A stretch of DNA of 64,000 bases from Streptomyces noursei ATCC 11455 (GTDB taxonomy: Bacteria; Actinomycetota; Actinomycetes; Streptomycetales; Streptomycetaceae), in the NCBI RefSeq assembly GCF_001704275.1, contig NZ_CP011533.1, positions 3,534,001 through 3,598,000 on the forward strand. Direction: 5' to 3'. Of this stretch, positions 1 to 8,001 are shown piece after piece. Position 1 is the stretch's first letter, and each line of letters starts with the position of its first letter. The notes beneath the pieces were generated by a model that made no database searches, was not told the DNA's origin, and saw nothing but the letters and a program-made list of their open reading frames with translations. A program made the translations under genes and the position numbers.

Positions 1-1398
1 GAGGAGGCCCGCCGGACCCACAACCTCAACATCGCGCACTGGATCCCGGACGAGTTCATGCGCCGGGTGGAGGCGGACGCGGACTGGTCGCTGTTCTCCC
101 CCTCGGACGTGCCCGAGCTCGTCGACCTGTGGGGCGAGGAGTTCGACACCGCCTACCGGGCGGCGGAGGCCGCGGGCAAGGCCCTCAAGCAGGTGCCGGC
201 CAGGGTGCTGTACTCCCGGATGATGCGCACCCTGGCGCAGACCGGCAACGGCTGGATGACGTTCAAGGACGCCGCCAACCGCACCGCCAACCAGACCGCC
301 GAGCCCGGCCGGGTCGTGCACTCCTCCAACCTGTGCACCGAGATCCTGGAGGTCACCGACGACGGCGAGACCGCGGTCTGCAACCTGGGGTCGGTCAACC
401 TCGCGGCCCACCTGGGCGCCGAGGGCGAGATGGACTGGGAGCGGCTGGACGCCACCGTCCGCACCGCCGTGACCTTCCTCGACCGGGTCGTGGACATCAA
501 CTTCTACCCGACCGAGCAGGCCGCCGCCTCCAACTCCCGCTGGCGGCCGGTCGGTCTGGGCCTGATGGGCCTGCAGGACGTCTTCTTCCGGCTGCGGCTG
601 CCGTTCGACTCGGCCGAGGCCCGGGAGCTGTCCACCCGCATCTCCGAGCGGATCATGCTGGCCGCCTACGAGGCGTCCGCCGACCTCGCCGAGCGGCACG
701 GCCCGCACGCGGCCTGGTCCGCGACCCGTACGGCGCGCGGCGTGCTGCACCCGGACCACTACCCGAACGCAGAGCCGCGCTGGGCGGACCGCTGGACGGC
801 GCTGCGCACCCGGATCGCCGCGACCGGGATGCGCAACTCGCTGCTGCTGGCCATCGCGCCGACCGCCACCATCGCCTCCATCGCCGGCGTCTACGAGTGC
901 ATCGAGCCGCAGGTCTCCAACCTCTTCAAGCGCGAGACGCTGTCCGGTGAGTTCCTCCAGGTCAACACGTACCTGATCGAGGAGCTCAAGGAGTTGGGCC
1001 TGTGGGACGCGCGGACCCGGGACGCGCTGCGGGAGGCCAACGGCTCCGTCCAGGAGCTGGCCTGGATCCCCGAGGACGTCCGGTACCGCTACCGCACGGC
1101 CTGGGAGATCCCCCAGCGCGCCCTGATCGACATGGCCGCGGACCGCACGCCGTACCTGGACCAGAGCCAGTCGCTCAACCTCTTCATGGCGTCGCCGACC
1201 ATCGGCAAGCTCAGCTCGATGTACGCCTACGCCTGGAAGCGCGGCATCAAGACCACGTACTACCTGCGCTCGCGGCCGGCGACCCGGATCGCCCAGTCGG
1301 CCCGCGCCGCGTCCGTCCCCGCACAGCTGCCGGTGGCCGACCCCGAGGCGGTCGCCTGCTCCCTGGAAAACCCCGAGTCCTGCGAGGCATGCCAGTAA
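1..1398 (+). CDS. nrdA: Ribonucleoside-diphosphate reductase alpha subunit, C-terminal part
   Basis: Large subunit of a cytoplasmic class I ribonucleotide reductase, which reduces ribonucleotides to deoxyribonucleotides for DNA synthesis. The frame is open from the first base of the window, so the N-terminus lies upstream. Visible family features are NLCTEILEV and NLGSVNLA around the catalytic barrel, MRNSLLLAIAPTATIASIAG in the central region, and a YYLRSRPAT segment near the end. The last residues are CEACQ, the C-terminal shuttle cysteine pair that re-reduces the active site. It ends in TAA, and nrdB starts 2 bases later, so the two form an operon. Streptomyces nrdAB are known to be under a B12 riboswitch, but that region would be outside this window. 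Confidence 0.97.
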   Translation, partial: EEARRTHNLNIAHWIPDEFMRRVEADADWSLFSPSDVPELVDLWGEEFDTAYRAAEAAGKALKQVPARVLYSRMMRTLAQTGNGWMTFKDAANRTANQTAEPGRVVHSSNLCTEILEVTDDGETAVCNLGSVNLAAHLGAEGEMDWERLDATVRTAVTFLDRVVDINFYPTEQAAASNSRWRPVGLGLMGLQDVFFRLRLPFDSAEARELSTRISERIMLAAYEASADLAERHGPHAAWSATRTARGVLHPDHYPNAEPRWADRWTALRTRIAATGMRNSLLLAIAPTATIASIAGVYECIEPQVSNLFKRETLSGEFLQVNTYLIEELKELGLWDARTRDALREANGSVQELAWIPEDVRYRYRTAWEIPQRALIDMAADRTPYLDQSQSLNLFMASPTIGKLSSMYAYAWKRGIKTTYYLRSRPATRIAQSARAASVPAQLPVADPEAVACSLENPESCEACQ

Positions 1399-1400
1399 TC

Positions 1401-2459
1401 ATGACCACTGCACCCGAGAAGAACGCCGGCGCCGCCCACACCGTCACCACCGGCGGCCGCAAGAACCTCCTCGACCCGGGGTTCGAGCTGACCCTGCGCC
1501 CCATGCGCTACCCGGACTTCTACGACCGCTACCGGGACGCGATCAAGAACACCTGGACCGTGGAGGAGGTCGACCTCCACTCCGACGTCGCCGACCTCGC
1601 CAAGCTCTCCCCGGGCGAGCAGCACCTCATCGGCCGTCTGGTGGCGTTCTTCGCCACCGGCGACTCGATCGTGGCCAACAACCTCGTCCTGACGCTGTAC
1701 AAGCACATCAACTCCCCCGAGGCGCGGCTCTACCTGAGCCGTCAGCTCTTCGAGGAGGCGGTGCACGTCCAGTTCTATCTGACGCTGCTGGACACCTACC
1801 TCCCCGACCCGGACGACCGGGCCGCCGCCTTCGCCGCGGTGGAGAACATCCCGTCCATCCGCGAGAAGGCGGAGTTCTGCTTCCGGTGGATGGACCACGT
1901 CGAGCAGCTGGACCAGCTGGAGAGCAAGGCCGACCGCCGCCGCTTCCTGCTGAACCTGATCTGCTTCGCGGCGTGCATCGAGGGCCTGTTCTTCTACGGC
2001 GCGTTCGCGTACGTGTACTGGTTCCGCTCGCGCGGCCTGCTGCACGGCCTGGCCACCGGCACCAACTGGGTCTTCCGCGACGAGACCATGCACATGGACT
2101 TCGCGTTCTCGGTGGTGGACACCGTCCGCGAGGAGGAGCCCGACCTCTTCGACGACGCGCTCCAGCAGCAGGTCACCGACATGCTCAAGGAGGCCGTGGA
2201 GGCGGAGCTGCAGTTCGCCCGCGACCTGTGCGGCGACGGCCTGCCGGGCATGAACACCGACTCGATGCGCGAGTACCTCCAGTGCGTGGCCGACCAGCGG
2301 CTGCAACGCCTGGGCTTCGCCCCGGTGTACGGCTCGGAGAACCCGTTCTCCTTCATGGAGCTGCAGAACGTCCAGGAGCTGACCAACTTCTTCGAGCGGC
2401 GCGCCTCGGCCTACCAGGTCGCCGTCGAGGGCTCGGTCTCGTTCGACGACGACTTCTGA
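1401..2459 (+). CDS. nrdB: Ribonucleoside-diphosphate reductase beta subunit (radical-generating)
   Basis: Small subunit of class I ribonucleotide reductase; it carries the di-metal centre and radical used by NrdA. The product is 352 residues, usual for the family. The ferritin-like helices are seen with E..H ligand motifs such as LFEEAVHVQFY, then a Tyr-containing FFYGAFAYVYWF stretch, then FRDETMHMDFAFSVV. The ATG at 1401 is 2 bases after the nrdA stop; an in-frame ATG at 1389 inside nrdA is possible but gives an odd overlap. A strong inverted repeat lies 21 bases after the stop, so the nrdAB transcript probably ends there. Confidence 0.97.
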   Translation: MTTAPEKNAGAAHTVTTGGRKNLLDPGFELTLRPMRYPDFYDRYRDAIKNTWTVEEVDLHSDVADLAKLSPGEQHLIGRLVAFFATGDSIVANNLVLTLYKHINSPEARLYLSRQLFEEAVHVQFYLTLLDTYLPDPDDRAAAFAAVENIPSIREKAEFCFRWMDHVEQLDQLESKADRRRFLLNLICFAACIEGLFFYGAFAYVYWFRSRGLLHGLATGTNWVFRDETMHMDFAFSVVDTVREEEPDLFDDALQQQVTDMLKEAVEAELQFARDLCGDGLPGMNTDSMREYLQCVADQRLQRLGFAPVYGSENPFSFMELQNVQELTNFFERRASAYQVAVEGSVSFDDDF

Positions 2460-2480
2460 TCCCGGCCGCCCGACCTGTCG

Positions 2481-2526
2481 TCCGGCCACCCGCCGAATGT
2501 GAGCGTTCGATTAGCGGGTGGCCGGA
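2481..2526 (+). terminator. Inverted repeat after nrdB, probable terminator
   Basis: A perfect 13-bp inverted repeat (arms 2481-2493 and 2514-2526, TCCGGCCACCCGC and its complement) with a 20-base loop begins 21 bases after the nrdB stop. There is no T-tract, as is common for Streptomyces terminators. The loop contains the GTG at 2499 that would be the longest start for the next gene, which argues for the later ATG instead. Confidence 0.65.
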
Positions 2527-2564
2527 GCGGCAACCGGAGCCCGTGCCACCACATCTACGCAGAT

Positions 2565-4523
2565 ATGGAGGGCAGGAAGAAAAGTCGCCGATACATCGAC
2601 TACCCCCGTCTCGGCCGCAAGGGGGTGCGCCGCTGGCTGCCGTCGTGGCGCCTGTGGCTGGGCACGTTCACCTTCGTCCTCGCCTGTCTGGCGGGGCTGT
2701 TCGCGTTCGTCTACGCGAAGATCGACATCCCCAACGAGAACGCGCTGGCCGCCCGCGAGGCCACCGTCTACTACTGGGCGGACGGCAGCCAGATGGTCAG
2801 CGTCGGCGCCGTCAACCGGCAGAACGTCACCCTCGACAAGGTGCCCAAGCACGTCCAGAACGCGGTGATAGCGGCGGAGAACGCCACCTTCTACGAGGAC
2901 CACGGGGTCTCCCTCACCGGCATCGGCCGGGCCGTGGTGAACATGCTCTCCGGCGGGGACACCCAGGGCGGTTCGACCATCACCCAGCAGTACGTGAAGA
3001 ACACCTATCTCTCGCCGGACCAGACCGCCGCCCGCAAGGTGAAGGAATTCATCATCGCGCTGAAGGTCAACAACCGGAAGTCCAAGCCGGAGATCCTGCG
3101 GGGCTATCTCAACACCAGTTGGTTCGGCCGCGGTTCGAACGGCATACAGGCCGCGGCACACGCCTATTACGGCATCGACGCCAAGGACCTCGATCCCAGC
3201 CAGGGCGCCCTGCTGGCCGCCGTGCTGAAGGGCTCCGAGCAGTACGACCCGGGGCTGAGCAAGGCCAACCACGCCCGGGCGGTGGCCCGTTGGAAGTGGA
3301 TCCTCGACCGGCTGGTCGCCACCGGCGCGATGAGCCAGGAGGAGCGGGCGCAGTACCGCGACTTCCCCGAGCCGCACCCGGTGGCCAAGCCCACCAGCCA
3401 GGCCGGCCAGATCGGCTATCTCGTCGACGTCGCCAACAAGTTCGTCAAGAGCGCCACCGGGCTGACCGACAAGGACCTGGCCCGCGGCGGCTACCGCATC
3501 CACACCACGTTCGACAAACAGCGCACCCTCCGGCTGGAACAGGCGGTCGACGGCGTCCGGACGAAGAGCCTCGATCCGAAGAAGCGCGCCGCGGACACCT
3601 TCGTGGAGTTCGGCGCGGCCTCGGTGCGCCCCGGCGACGGCGCGATCGTCGCGCTCTACGGCGGCGCCGACGCCACCCGGCACTTCAGCAACAACGCCGA
3701 CACCACGGCGGTGCCGGCCGGCTCCGCCTTCAAGCCGTTCGTGCTGGCCACCGCCCTCCAGCAGGAGGCCGAGCAGTACGGCGACCAGCCGCGCCCGGTG
3801 GACGCCCCCAGCCGGGCCGAGGAGCTGCGCGGCGCCCTGATGCGGGGCGACAACATCCCGTTCGTGCAGGCCGGGAAGCAGCTCGGGCTGGAGCGGATCC
3901 GGGACCTGACGCTCGGCCTCGGGCTGCGCAAGGAGAGCCTGGCGCAGCTGGAGCAGACCTTCCCGCTGGGCACCTCGGCACCCAGTGCCGTCCGGCTGGC
4001 CAGCGCGTACACCACCTTCGCCAACGGCGGGCTGCACGCCGAGCCGTACGCGGTGGCGAAGATGAGTCACCAGGGCAGGGCCGTGACCGGGTTCGAGCGC
4101 ACCGAGCCGCAGCGGGTGGTCACCCCGGCGGTCGCGCAGGAGATGACCAACACGCTGTCGGGGCTGGGCTGGCGGGCGCTGGGCGTGCCGGGCGGGAAGC
4201 CGGTGCGGCAGCCGGTCGCGGCCGCGGTCAGCGAGGCCAAGGACCGGATGAAGTCGGCGTGGTTCGTCGGCTCCCCGCCGCCGGCCGGCGCCGCCGACTG
4301 GGGCGCGGGGTGGGCCGGGTCGGGTCCCGGCGGGGCCGGTGTCCGCGCCGACCGGGCCTCCGGTCAGGGGGACGGTGGCGAGCCCACCACCGCCATCACT
4401 CTCTTCCGCAACAAACCGGGCGCGCCCCAGCTGCTGCCGCTGAACGGCGTCGGCGGCCCCGACACCGGGCTGGGCACCTCGCTCCCGCCCCAGGTCTGGG
4501 CCGCCTACCAGAACGTCGCATAG
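2565..4523 (+). CDS. Class A penicillin-binding protein with degenerate transpeptidase domain
   Basis: Membrane-anchored peptidoglycan synthase. A basic N-terminus is followed by one membrane segment (about residues 30-50) and a GT51 glycosyltransferase domain with its motifs intact: AAENATFYEDHG, GGSTITQQYVKN and KPEILRGYLN. The transpeptidase domain keeps the first motif (S-A-F-K in VPAGSAFKPF). The second motif reads GDN instead of SxN (LMRGDNIPFVQ), and where KTG should precede AWFVG the sequence is AVSEAKDRMKS. By family knowledge this should polymerise glycan but is unlikely to cross-link. The ATG at 2565 was chosen because upstream GTG 2499 lies in the nrdB terminator loop. A Gly/Ala/Pro-rich tail follows AWFVG. 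Confidence 0.9.
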   Translation: MEGRKKSRRYIDYPRLGRKGVRRWLPSWRLWLGTFTFVLACLAGLFAFVYAKIDIPNENALAAREATVYYWADGSQMVSVGAVNRQNVTLDKVPKHVQNAVIAAENATFYEDHGVSLTGIGRAVVNMLSGGDTQGGSTITQQYVKNTYLSPDQTAARKVKEFIIALKVNNRKSKPEILRGYLNTSWFGRGSNGIQAAAHAYYGIDAKDLDPSQGALLAAVLKGSEQYDPGLSKANHARAVARWKWILDRLVATGAMSQEERAQYRDFPEPHPVAKPTSQAGQIGYLVDVANKFVKSATGLTDKDLARGGYRIHTTFDKQRTLRLEQAVDGVRTKSLDPKKRAADTFVEFGAASVRPGDGAIVALYGGADATRHFSNNADTTAVPAGSAFKPFVLATALQQEAEQYGDQPRPVDAPSRAEELRGALMRGDNIPFVQAGKQLGLERIRDLTLGLGLRKESLAQLEQTFPLGTSAPSAVRLASAYTTFANGGLHAEPYAVAKMSHQGRAVTGFERTEPQRVVTPAVAQEMTNTLSGLGWRALGVPGGKPVRQPVAAAVSEAKDRMKSAWFVGSPPPAGAADWGAGWAGSGPGGAGVRADRASGQGDGGEPTTAITLFRNKPGAPQLLPLNGVGGPDTGLGTSLPPQVWAAYQNVA

Positions 4524-4539
4524 GGCCGGTCCGGTGGAT

Positions 4540-4555
4540 CGGGGCCGGAGCCCCG
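4540..4555. terminator. Short GC hairpin between convergent genes
   Basis: CGGGGC and GCCCCG (6 bp) flank a CGGA tetraloop in the 45-base space between the convergent penicillin-binding protein and deformylase genes. It is short, so a terminator role is only an inference. Confidence 0.35.
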
Positions 4556-4568
4556 TCGCGCCGTCGTC

Positions 4569-5198
4569 TCAGTCGTTGGGGACGACGGGGTAGCGGGGCT
4601 CCCGCTCGGCCATCTGCTTCAGCGCGTCCTTGCGGTCCCGCTTGGAGAGCCGGTCGATGTAGAGGTAGCCGTAGAGGTGGTCGGTCTCGTGCTGGAGGCA
4701 GCGCGCGAAGTAGCCGGTGCCCTGGACCACGATCGGCTCGCCCTTGGCGTCCTGGCCACGGACCACCGCGTAGTCCGGGCGGGGCAGCTCGGCGTACGCG
4801 CCGGGGACGGACAGGCAGCCCTCGTTGGAGTCGTCCAGCACCCGACGGCCGGCGGGCAGCTCGTCCAGGACGGGGTTGCACACCGCGCCGACGTGCCGGA
4901 CGCCCTCGTCGTCCAGGCAGTCGTAGACGAAGACCTTGAGGTCCACGCCGATCTGGTTCGCGGCCAGGCCGACGCCCTCGGCGGTGCGCTGGCTGGCGAA
5001 CATGTCGTCGATCAGCTGCGCCAGCTCGTCGTCGAACGCGGTGACGTCCTTGCACTCCTTGTGGAGGACCGGGTTGCCGACCACGGTGATCGGACGGGAG
5101 GTGCCGCGCTCCCGGTGGGCCGCCTCGCGTTCCTTGGCGTCCGTGACGTCGTCGATGAACTCGACGCTCTCCTGCTGATCACTGTCCTGCTGGGCCAT
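4569..5198 (-). CDS. def: Peptide deformylase
   Basis: Metalloenzyme that removes the N-formyl group from nascent proteins. All three family motifs are present: GVGLAANQ (residues 75-82), EGCLS (126-130, with the metal-binding Cys) and HETDH (170-174, the two His ligands and catalytic Glu). At 209 residues it is longer than E. coli Def because of about 35 extra acidic N-terminal residues, typical of one of the several actinobacterial deformylases. The ATG at 5198 has GGCGGAG directly upstream. It is last in a minus-strand run that includes the TPR protein and converges with the penicillin-binding protein gene. Confidence 0.96.
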   Translation of the reverse strand: MAQQDSDQQESVEFIDDVTDAKEREAAHRERGTSRPITVVGNPVLHKECKDVTAFDDELAQLIDDMFASQRTAEGVGLAANQIGVDLKVFVYDCLDDEGVRHVGAVCNPVLDELPAGRRVLDDSNEGCLSVPGAYAELPRPDYAVVRGQDAKGEPIVVQGTGYFARCLQHETDHLYGYLYIDRLSKRDRKDALKQMAEREPRYPVVPND

Positions 5199-5268
5199 CT
5201 CCGCCGTACGCCTTCCTGCAAAACCCTCGGGGAACGCCCTACAGCCTACGGGGGGACGCGGTCACCGC

Positions 5269-6267
5269 TCAGCAGACCTCTTCAAGATCACGCCATTCCC
5301 GGGTGTCCGGGCTGTCCGCGACCCAGCCGTCCAGCAGCCCGCGCACCAGGGCCGCGGGCGCCGCGATGCCGCACTCGCGCTCGGGGACCCACAGCGAGCC
5401 GGAGCCCGCCGTGCGGTGGCCCAGCGGCCCGGGGTGGCCCGGCTCGCTGTGGTCGTGCGGGTCCAGGTGCTCGCCGTCGCCCTCGTCGCTGGGCATCCGG
5501 CTCTCGGAGCACGTGCGGCACAGCAGCCGCACCGACGACGACCAGTCCTCCGCGGCGAAGCCGGCGTCGGCCGCCAGCTGCTCCAGCGCGTCCCGGTCGG
5601 CCTCGGAGGCGGCCTCCAGGAGCACCACCCAGGTGGGTACCGGGGAGGGCGCCCACAGCTCGATCTCGTCGAAGACCGGGAACGCCCGGGTCTCGCCGCC
5701 GACCGCGGTGGTGGTCCGCTCGCCGTGCGGGACGCCGTCGTGCAGCACCACCTCGCCCCAGCGCCGCCCGGAGGACGGCAGCGGGATGGAGAGCACCTCG
5801 ATCCGGGCCGGGTCCAGGCGGCGGCCCCAGACCACCTCGGCCTCGCCCTCGGGCGAGAGCCGGACCGCGGCACTGCCCAGCGCCATTCCCAGCGGCTCCC
5901 CGGTGGGCGAGCCCTCGCCGGGGACCTTCAGCCCGTACGCCTGCCAGGCGCGGCGGGCCAGCGGCCAGTCCTGGAGGGCGGTGGCGGCGATGCCCACGTT
6001 CCACCAGTCGGGGGCCCCGGTCTCGCGGTCCAGCAGCGCCACCGCGCGCAGTCCGGCGGCCCGGGCCTGCTCCCAGTCGTGCCGGAACTTGTGCAGCAGC
6101 GCGAGGTTGAACCAGGACTCCGACAGCCAGGGCTCCATGTCCGCCGCGCGGGTCAGGAGCGCCCCCGCGTCCTCGTAACGGCCGTCGCCGATCAGCGTGA
6201 AAGCGCGGTCGGTCGCCTGCCGCCACGAGGCGGAGGGCCGGTGCCGTACCTTGCCGAAGATCCTCAC
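5269..6267 (-). CDS. Tetratricopeptide-repeat protein, conserved in Streptomyces
   Basis: Protein of 332 residues whose first ~130 residues form TPR-like helical pairs (RAFTLIGDGRYEDAGALL, SWFNLALLHKFRHDWEQARA, WWNVGIAATALQDWPLARRA). The remainder, with VWGRRLDPARIEV and LSIPLPSSGRRWGEVVLHDG, is an uncharacterised domain. A Cys pair (LLCRTCSESRMPSD) and a His/Asp-rich stretch (GEHLDPHDHSEPGH) near residues 245-275 could bind metal, but this is only a guess. There is no signal peptide or membrane segment. The GTG at 6267 has GGCGGGAATC upstream. It lies 70 bases upstream of def on the same strand. Function unknown; a scaffold role is the most that can be inferred from TPRs. Confidence 0.85.
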   Translation of the reverse strand: MRIFGKVRHRPSASWRQATDRAFTLIGDGRYEDAGALLTRAADMEPWLSESWFNLALLHKFRHDWEQARAAGLRAVALLDRETGAPDWWNVGIAATALQDWPLARRAWQAYGLKVPGEGSPTGEPLGMALGSAAVRLSPEGEAEVVWGRRLDPARIEVLSIPLPSSGRRWGEVVLHDGVPHGERTTTAVGGETRAFPVFDEIELWAPSPVPTWVVLLEAASEADRDALEQLAADAGFAAEDWSSSVRLLCRTCSESRMPSDEGDGEHLDPHDHSEPGHPGPLGHRTAGSGSLWVPERECGIAAPAALVRGLLDGWVADSPDTREWRDLEEVC

Positions 6268-6600
6268 GATTCCCGCCTGCTGGTTGCTCTTGTGCCGCTC
6301 CGGAGGTGTCCCGGGCGGCGCCCGGGACCTTCTGGGGGCCCACTCGACAACCTGCCACAGATTGCCGTCGGGCTCAGCCCGGTGTGCTGCGCCCCCCTGC
6401 GGCTCATGCCCTGCGCCGACCCCCTGAACCCCCGTTCAGGGGGCTCCCTTCGCATCCAACCATGCCCATCTCGCGGGGCGCTCATTACCCATGGGTTCCC
6501 GTGCGGTGGACGGCCCGGGAACACCGTGCGGCGGGGGTGTGCGGGGCCCGCCCCGGGAGCGTACGGGCCGCTTCCGCGCACCGGCGCACACCGTGCGCGA
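6268..6600. other. Non-coding stretch between TPR gene and HD-domain gene
   Basis: No convincing gene is seen in these 333 bases. It should hold the terminator of the HD operon (hairpin at 6421-6442) and the promoter of the TPR/def run. It is GC-rich with several short inverted repeats, and no further element is recognisable. Confidence 0.5.
6421..6442 (-). terminator. Hairpin downstream of the HD/HD-GYP operon
   Basis: A perfect 9-bp stem (CCCCTGAAC at 6421-6429 pairing with GTTCAGGGG at 6434-6442) with a four-C loop. It lies about 160 bases beyond the stop codon of the HD-domain gene. No T-tract is visible. Confidence 0.45.
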
Positions 6601-8001
6601 TCAGCCCGCCGGGCCCCCGCGCGCCAGCACCCGGGCGAGCGCCTCGACCACCCCCGGCTCGTGGTCCCTGGCGGTTGCCAGCCGCAGCCGTTCCAGGGCG
6701 CGCAGCCGCCCGGCGGGGCCGGCGGCGCCCGCCACGAGGTCGTCGTAGGCGTTGACGGTGCGGACGATACGGGCGGTGACCGGCTGCTCCCGGTACGGAT
6801 CGGCCTGCCGCTCGACGATCATCGCGACCTGTGCCGGGGCGCCGGTCTGCCGGGCCACGGCGCCGCCGAGCAGGGCGATCCGGCGCTGTTCAGCGGCCGG
6901 CAGCGGGAGCGTGGCGCCGTCCGGCACCGGGTCGACGAGCGAGAGCTGGCCGATGTCGTGCATCAGGGCGGCGTGTTCGAGGACGTCCAAGTCCGCTCCG
7001 CCTAGCCCGAGTTCCCGGCCGACCGCACGGCTGAGCGCGGCGACCCGGTGGGCGTGGCCGGGCGGGGTACAGCCGGCGATCTCAGTGGCGCGGGCCAGTG
7101 AGGCGATCGTCTGCCGGTAGGTGGCGCGCACCGCCGCGTACCGGCGGAAGGCGATCTGGGTCAGCAGCAGCGGCAGGCAGAACACCGGCAGCGCCCACGG
7201 CCCGGCGGCGGCGACGGCCAGCGCGATGACCACGCCGGTGGCGCAGATGGCGGTGCCGATGCCGGGCAGCGCCCGCAACTCGTCGCGCAGCAGCGGCCCG
7301 TACGGCCAGCCGGTCCGGGCCCGGGTCAGCGCCGCCGCCAGCACCGCGTCGCACAGCGCGGTCAGCCCCAGCAGCACGGCCAGGAAGAGCGGGCGGACCG
7401 GACCGGCCGCGCCCCAGGAGCGCAAGGCATCGACGTGGTACAGGGGTTGGCAGCAGGTGGCGGCGAACCCGACGGTCAGCACCCGGCGGGCGAGCGGGTC
7501 CAGCGCCGGCCCGCCACCGCGCACCAGGTACGGGACGATCCCCACCAGCCCGGCCGCCACCACCACCGCCACGGTCTGCGGGATCCCGTGCACGGCCGGC
7601 CGCCCGCCGGTGGCGTCGAGCAGCGCGTACCCGAGCGCCCCGGCCGCGCCGAGCGGGGCGCCCTCCCGCAGGCCGGGGAGCGGCGGTGCCGCGCGGCGGG
7701 TCCGCGCGGCCGGCGGCTGCGGCCCGCGCACCGGGGGGATCGGGGGTTCCGCCGCGGAGGAGGCTCCCGCCGCCGGAGCGACGTCGGGGGCGGGTGCGGA
7801 GCGGGGTGCTCGGGGCGGGTGGGGCCGGTGGCCGGCCGGCCGGGCGGGGAGCCGGCGCACCGCCTCGCCGGCCGCGATCAGCGCCCCGAAGGCCAGCGCG
7901 GTGCGCGGCCCGGTGATCCCGTGCCACAGGGTGTGGCCCAGGCCCCAGCAGGCCAGTACGGCGGCCGGCCCGTGCACCCAGGCGGTCGCGCGGCGGCTCA
8001 T
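6601..8001 (-). CDS. Membrane protein with degenerate C-terminal HD domain
   Basis: 466 residues. The first ~260 residues hold several hydrophobic segments and a Pro/Ala-rich linker (about 60-110). The C-terminal third is an HD-type domain with the His-Asp pair in LEHAALMHDIGQLSLVD. Unlike its neighbour it lacks the HHxxxDGxGYP motif: the corresponding stretch reads AMIVERQADPYREQP. It may therefore bind nucleotide without cyclic-di-GMP hydrolysis, which is inference. The start ATG (8001-7999) overlaps the TGA of the preceding HD-GYP gene (8000-7998), so the two are translationally coupled and probably act together at the membrane. Confidence 0.85.
   Translation of the reverse strand: MSRRATAWVHGPAAVLACWGLGHTLWHGITGPRTALAFGALIAAGEAVRRLPARPAGHRPHPPRAPRSAPAPDVAPAAGASSAAEPPIPPVRGPQPPAARTRRAAPPLPGLREGAPLGAAGALGYALLDATGGRPAVHGIPQTVAVVVAAGLVGIVPYLVRGGGPALDPLARRVLTVGFAATCCQPLYHVDALRSWGAAGPVRPLFLAVLLGLTALCDAVLAAALTRARTGWPYGPLLRDELRALPGIGTAICATGVVIALAVAAAGPWALPVFCLPLLLTQIAFRRYAAVRATYRQTIASLARATEIAGCTPPGHAHRVAALSRAVGRELGLGGADLDVLEHAALMHDIGQLSLVDPVPDGATLPLPAAEQRRIALLGGAVARQTGAPAQVAMIVERQADPYREQPVTARIVRTVNAYDDLVAGAAGPAGRLRALERLRLATARDHEPGVVEALARVLARGGPAG

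Noticed and set aside
1886..4939. Very long open frame (over 1000 codons) overlapping nrdB and the penicillin-binding protein
   Set aside because: It runs in another frame of two clear genes and yields an Arg/Pro/Gly-rich low-complexity product, a common effect of GC-rich DNA.
6268..6600. Short plus-strand ORFs in the gap (for example 6306-6755)
   Set aside because: Arg/Pro-rich translations without ribosome-binding sites, partly overlapping the HD gene on the other strand.
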